Below are positions 1 to 6,000 of a stretch of DNA of 10,628 nt, piece after piece. The number at the start of each line of letters is the position of its first letter. Position 1 is the first letter of the stretch. Source of the stretch: Gyrodactylus bullatarudis (lineage: Eukaryota; Platyhelminthes; Monogenea; Gyrodactylidea; Gyrodactylidae); assembly GCA_012064415.1 (NCBI GenBank), contig SSNU01002947.1, forward strand, positions 1 to 10,628, written 5' to 3'. A program made the translations under genes and the position numbers. The notes beneath the pieces are model-generated. The model was not told the DNA's origin and ran no database searches. It saw only the letters and a list, made by a program, of their open reading frames with translations.

Positions 1-46
1 GCCTCGTCTCAGAGAAGGGGGATGTTGAGAAGCATAATCCCGAATA
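1..46 (-). CDS. Exon 10 candidate, partial at the window edge
   Basis: After the perfect donor at 245, the next plausible acceptor is ATATGAAATAG ending at 47. It opens the phase-0 frame YSGLCFSTSPFSETR to the edge. This stretch is clearly richer in G+C than its surroundings, as exons here tend to be. A second acceptor, after a pyrimidine-rich tract (CCCCCTTCTCTGAG, ending 8), would leave only seven bases of exon. The frame cannot be tested without sequence to the left. Confidence 0.28.
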
Positions 47-3000
47 CTATTTCATATTTATATCCGAGCCAAATATTATTTAAACAAATATGTTTTATAC
101 AATTTGGCTCATAGAGATTATTGTTTTAATTGTTAATAAATATAACTTTCCCTAATACCCGAAAACGTGTGTTCACTATGTCTCATCCAAGAACTCAACA
201 ATAACTTTTAAGGTTTTTTGAGCCCCTTTTAATAGGAAAACTTACTGAATTAATTTTCAAGTTTGTATAAGTACCAGATATTTTTCTTTGAATATTCTGC
301 TGATTTGTTGTGGCACGTTTCTTAACCCTCGGGATATCAAGGAGGCTAGTAAAATAAAAAAAATCAAAGTTGGAATCGAAGTTATTTTTCGATAGAAATT
401 GCAGGCAATCAACTACAGAAAAATATTAAACTCAATGAATAAATTCATTTGATTAGCAAAGGTAAAGATGAAATTTTGCATTTTATGAAAGTTTAAATCA
501 GGTACAATTTTCACTTCTCTGGGTAAAATTTCTCGAAGGTTCATCCTAATTAAGGAAATAAATATTTAATTAAGAATCAAGTAACGATAAATGTAAATTT
601 TTCTTTGTTTCATAATAGAAACTGAAATCTTCAATAATTATTAGATTTTCCAAAATTATTGAAATTGCCCATCTATATGATGAAGTTAATCTAGTTATCA
701 ATTGCTAGAAAAAATTGTTATTGGTTGTTAACTTGTTGAGAAATGCTATAATCTTAGACTTGATTTAAAAATGTGCCGTGGAAACAATTTAAAGCTAGTT
801 AATATGAAGATGGGAATTAGATGGAGTTAGTTAAATTTTTATGGTGACGATCGGTTTTCTTTCTTTATTGTGATCCTAAAAATCCACTCGGGATCTTAAA
901 TATGCCTTAAAAAAAAAATTTTCCTTAAAAACTGATTTTTCGTTTTTTCTTCGTGAAAATCCACATTCCAAACAGTCTTGATCAAACTTGAATTCTTGAT
1001 GAAAAAATTGAGAATTTTGTAAAAACCATAAATTCCCATCTTCATATTAACTAGCTTTAGTAAAGAAATAATAACACCTATCTTTAAGATGGGATTAGAT
1101 GAGTAGATATTTTCTGGAGATTATCATCACTCAACCAATTCTTTATCTAAACTAAAAATAGACCAAATAGTACATTTTTGAGGCCTTAGTATTATATCGA
1201 TGAGTGATTCTAGTAATTCTTCGAGAAATATGCTCCCTGAGTTTCTGTCCCTGTTATGTGTTTATTTACAATATCTTTTGGAACACAGATTGTAAGAAAA
1301 GAGATTAATTTCGGTTTAATTGATAAGCTTACTTTAGAACTTTATCAATTTTTTCATAAACAACTTTATTTTGTTCATCGTCGAATCGTTTTTTTGCTGC
1401 CCGACATCGAATGCAATCATCAAATGCTATTTTGCGAACCAAGGCTGGGATAATTTTAGACTTGAACTCTTCACTCTTGTGATCTTTGGTTGAGAAAATC
1501 AGAGAATTTTGGTAGTCGATTGCATCCTTTGCTGTGTGAAACACTACCAGAATGACTGAACGATTATCATTGGTCACGTAGTCCATTCGTGTTTTCTAAA
1601 TTAAGTTTTGATTTTTACTAAAATATATTCTTTATGAGATAGAAATGAATGTACATATTTTTAAGTCTCTGATCTGATTTGAGAAGTCTGAATTTCATTG
1701 AAGCAACAATCATCGATTTAAATATCTATATCAACCAAAAAAAATTTCATCCTAAAAGGACAATTAATGACTTTGAGATAACTTATGAGTCGAGACTTGA
1801 TTTTGTCGAACAAATAATTTTAAAAATCATTAAATTCACAATGATATATTTTATTAAAATCAAAAGAATAGATCACCTAGCTTTTTTGGTTTTACACAGG
1901 ACGAAATTCTCTTTCTAATGATCTATCGTGATATAGAATATGATAAGAAATATAGAATGAACTATTAATCTTGAGAGATATGATGGTGAATAGAATTAGT
2001 TGTGAAAATAGAAGCAATATTATTGGTCAATACAAATAGCCAATGAACGTTGAGATCCTCTGACCCCTGTTATTTCTAATAATGTTATTTCTTAAAGAAG
2101 AAATTTTAAAAATGTCAACTTAACTATTAAAATAGATGAGAATAGCTCACTTGAACATCAGATGAATATGTTATATTGGCCATGCCAATTTTTTGATGTG
2201 GCTCGCACATGTTGATAGTTCCCTTGTCGATGAACAAGTATAACCGGCCAAGATTCCTTAATGAGATAAAAAGAAAAATAGTACATCTTCAAATTGAATA
2301 CTTTTAGGAGGAAATCGATTACGAAACAATTTCATCGAATCAGTACAGGAATCAACCATAATCAGATGCGTGTAGTTTGTCTCATGAGGAAAATAAAGAG
2401 GAAAGACATAGTTTTTCAGTTTCATCATTTTATTTATAGAACAATGGGCTAATTTAGGAAATAATGCTCATCTAAACCTTTTGATATTGGAACTAAAATT
2501 ACATCTCTAATTATTTATGATTGATTATCATTTTACCTATAGGACCAATTTCAACTGGTCTTTTCTTTCTTTACTCAAAATATCTTTGGTTCATGATTCT
2601 ATGAAGTCTTAAAGGGGGTGTGTACTCGCAAAAAATGTTCTCTGATACACTATTTATAAAAATATCCAACACAAACCTTAGAAAGTGGAAATTCGGTGTA
2701 AACTCGGAGTTAAAATTATGCCTGTTAATATACTTTTATCCTGACTTTTAATCTGAAAAATTCATTCTGCTTAATGATTTATGAATTATGAAAACTGATA
2801 AATTTTCAATTTAATCTTTTTGATTCCAATGTCCAATTTTTAATTTTTTCAAACCATAGTTCGGCAGAATATCAGCAAAAATTTGAATATTTCTCGAAAT
2901 TTACTAAATATTGACTAAAATATTTTCAAATTTCCTGAATTACGATCTGATGAGCTTACTAACATAATTTCAATATTTCTGGTTAAATTGTTGAATATTT

Positions 3001-6000
3001 TCATCGCTAGAATTAGGAATTTATAAAAATAGGGAAATAATTTCGGCACAGAACAGAAAAATGTCTCGAAAAATTTTCTTCATTGCGATAATCCGGAATG
3101 TACTCTGAAGATTAAAAGAAGTACACACAAGCCAAGTATGGATTATTTTGAAAAGGTAAATTTTGTGGATAAATTAATGATTTCTTCGCACAAGAATTTA
3201 CCTATACGTTGGTTCAGTCCTCAACTTTAGGGCCTGATTTTTAATGCCCAATGAAGACAATTTGCTGTTTTATCAATAAATTAATTGAAGAAAAAAAGGG
3301 AAATTAGAATTGAGGAAAAAGTTACTTTGAATCCAGTTTACGTCTGAATCTTGTCATGCGCCTGTATTTTAACAAATACATTTTTTTAAACTCTTAGTCA
3401 ATTTGTAAATTTTTGCGAGAAAAAAATAATTTCATAGCAAGAATTTTGACTTACTGAGTTTCCTCGTAGACTGTACAACTGTGGAGGGAAATTTTTGCTG
3501 GAATTAAAGAAGAGTATTAGACATATATCTAAGTAGATAGCAAAAACTCTAGTTGGCATGTATTAGAATATCCCAAATTATAATTTTTCCCACCCTCAAT
3601 GTCATTTTGAAGATTATTGAAACTAAGAAATTTTTCCTATAAAATCATACGTTATCGATTTTGTTCTGGTATACAAAATCTTGATTGAAAATGACAATTT
3701 TTGAACACGCACCAAGATTTTTTCAATGAATTTTATTACGAAAGAGGACAAAAATTAAGATTTTTGAATAGCTTTTGCAATATTTTTTAGGGAAAATTGA
3801 GTCTTTTATCACATTTTGAAAGAAAGGAAATTAGGTAAATTTTGCTGATTTTAGGGATTTTTGTATATCGGAACATGAAAAGTTTTCATTTTGACTTTCA
3901 AAAATGTGTTTTCATGGTTAAAACATCAATTTTTGATTAAGGCATAAAACATTGTTCGGGGAAAATAAAATTTTGTATCACCCTAGTGTATATAAAATTG
4001 GAAATTTCAAAAATCAAAAACGACGAAAAGATTTCTAAACCCAGATTATATGAAACATTTAGATGGTAATAAGAAGATACTGACAAGTTGAATAATGTTA
4101 AAAGTTTTGCAATTAACTAAATAATTTCAAAATGAGGATTTAAAGAAAAAAAGGCTTGTTAAACAGAGCTAAAAAGTCTCAAAACTTTCTGTTGCCATGG
4201 GGGCCACAAAACTAAATATTTTTGAAAATAAATAGCACTATTGAAATCAGCGCAAAATTCTGAACAACATATGTGAAAATCAGCCTGGTAAAAAATTGAA
4301 TACAAGTCAGAATACAACATAGTCAGGCAGCAAGCGAACAACGTTATAGTCAAAAAAATTTTTGTTGATTAGTGATATTGATGAAAAGCTTTATTGAAAA
4401 TTCGGTTGAATTTCATTGGTTCTCTTAAAAAAGAGGTGTTTTTTAAAAAAAATGGGTCACTTGATATGGTTCCGGCGCCTACTGTATTCCTGCGTGTGGC
4501 GAAATATGGTGCTCTATTTCACACACAATAGAAATAAATATTTGAAATTTTCAGTTTTTGAACTTTGAGTTTTTTTATTGATATCAATGTAAACTGGTCA
4601 CAAGTTGTTTCTAATGATTACATTCATTAAAGTCATCAGATTTAAGGAATCCCACAAATTTTTCAGTGATATTTGAATTCTTGAATATTCTTAGAGTCTA
4701 TCAAAACTTGTAAATGAGTCATAATTTATGAAAATAGTAGGTTTTCATGTCTAATTATGATCCTAACCCTTTCGGTGTCGAGACTATTTCGATATTTTTA
4801 TAAAAACCAAAATTTAGCTATGAAGATACCAAGTTATTTGACCAAAAATATTACTAATGCAAGTTCACATTGTGGACTTCAATTTAAACTTTAATTGACG
4901 CAGAAACCTATCAAACTGGTAGAGTTATGAAGGTTAAAAAAAATTGGAAAATGGACATATGCACCGAAAGGGGTAAAGTTTAAAAAATTGAGATTTTTGT
5001 AAAGATTATGAATTCTGAACTTTTTTTCAAACAAAATTAGAAATAGAGATTTAAAAAAATGAAATCAGTAGTAATAATTCTTACTAGTATCGACCACATC
5101 ACCTTTGGAATAAAAGGATGGCTCTGAAAAGGGTCCTAGACCATTATAGAAAGATATATTTGATAGATCCCATCTTATTGAATCATCTGATGTTTGACTA
5201 TTTACAATGAAAGACTCTGAATCGAAATCCTTTTGAAGGAGGAATGGGACACCCTTTTTGGCAAGATAACTATTGAACATTATGTAAATATCGATGGAGT
5301 TGCGAAGAAATTCCTCTTTGCCGCACAGCCTCGGAAGAAAGTTTAGATAATTCTTATTTGTAATAGACTTTAGGTGATTCTTCAAGTTGGCTGATTTATC
5401 ACACAAGATAATCTCTGAGATTTTGAGCAACACTTCTGTTCTGATTGATGAATTGTGAATATTTTTGAGTTCTGTTTCAAATTCAACTAGAAAAGTTGAA
5501 TCTTCCTACAAAATAAAATAAAGATAAATAAAGACCAATATTCATAGATAAATGTTGGATTTCTAAATATTAATACTTCTATTGATCAGGTTAATTCTAT
5601 ATAGAAGAACATAAATGAAAGAAGAAAATGATCCCAATATCCAGGTAAATCTTTCTAGCTTTTCATGAGCTAAAAATAAAATATGATTAATTTCAAGGTG
5701 TATAAATCGTATCTGAATCGAACGGTAGACTGTAATCTCTGACAGATTTCTGGAGAGATTATGATTTACTTTCGGATTTAAAAATTTATTGAATCTTTTT
5801 TTAAATCGTTTTCTTGTAAAGCTAAAGTTGGTATGGAGATTTACTATTATTACAAAGTCTCAATATCCTTACACAGTTTAGCAAAAAAATTATCAGATCG
5901 AAATAAAAAGATTCTGAAAATTTAATCAATTTTTTATCGTTCAGATTTCGAGAAATATTCGAATTTGTGTTGTATCGAATTTTAGGTCTGAATGAATTTT

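Larger units (their letters stand above)
2449..5084 (-). other. Large intron between exons 4 and 5
   Basis: This 2.6-kb intron has donor GTAAGA and acceptor AAATTAG, with phases 1 and 2 across it. It is AT-rich with many A and T runs. It contains the first copy of the dispersed repeat (4065-4110), a GC-rich patch with an imperfect hairpin (about 4468-4524), and an inverted repeat (4766-4974). I found no internal exon that would keep phase. Confidence 0.55.

Noticed and set aside
176..240. Minus-strand frame reading KGAQKTLKVIVEFLDET and a stop
   Set aside because: It is bounded by a stop directly upstream with no acceptor in frame. It lies in the presumed intron after the donor at 245.
1256..1453. 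Plus-strand frame of 65 codons
   Set aside because: It is antisense to exon 6 and the short intron after it.
1679..1918. Plus-strand open frame of 79 codons in the intron between exons 5 and 6
   Set aside because: It has no ATG, no convincing splice sites and no motif. The sequence lies in a well-bounded intron of the other strand and is AT-rich enough for such a frame by chance.
4159..4353. Minus-strand frame of 64 codons rich in Cys and hydrophobic residues
   Set aside because: It starts from TTG, has no splice signals, and its phase does not fit between exons 4 and 5.
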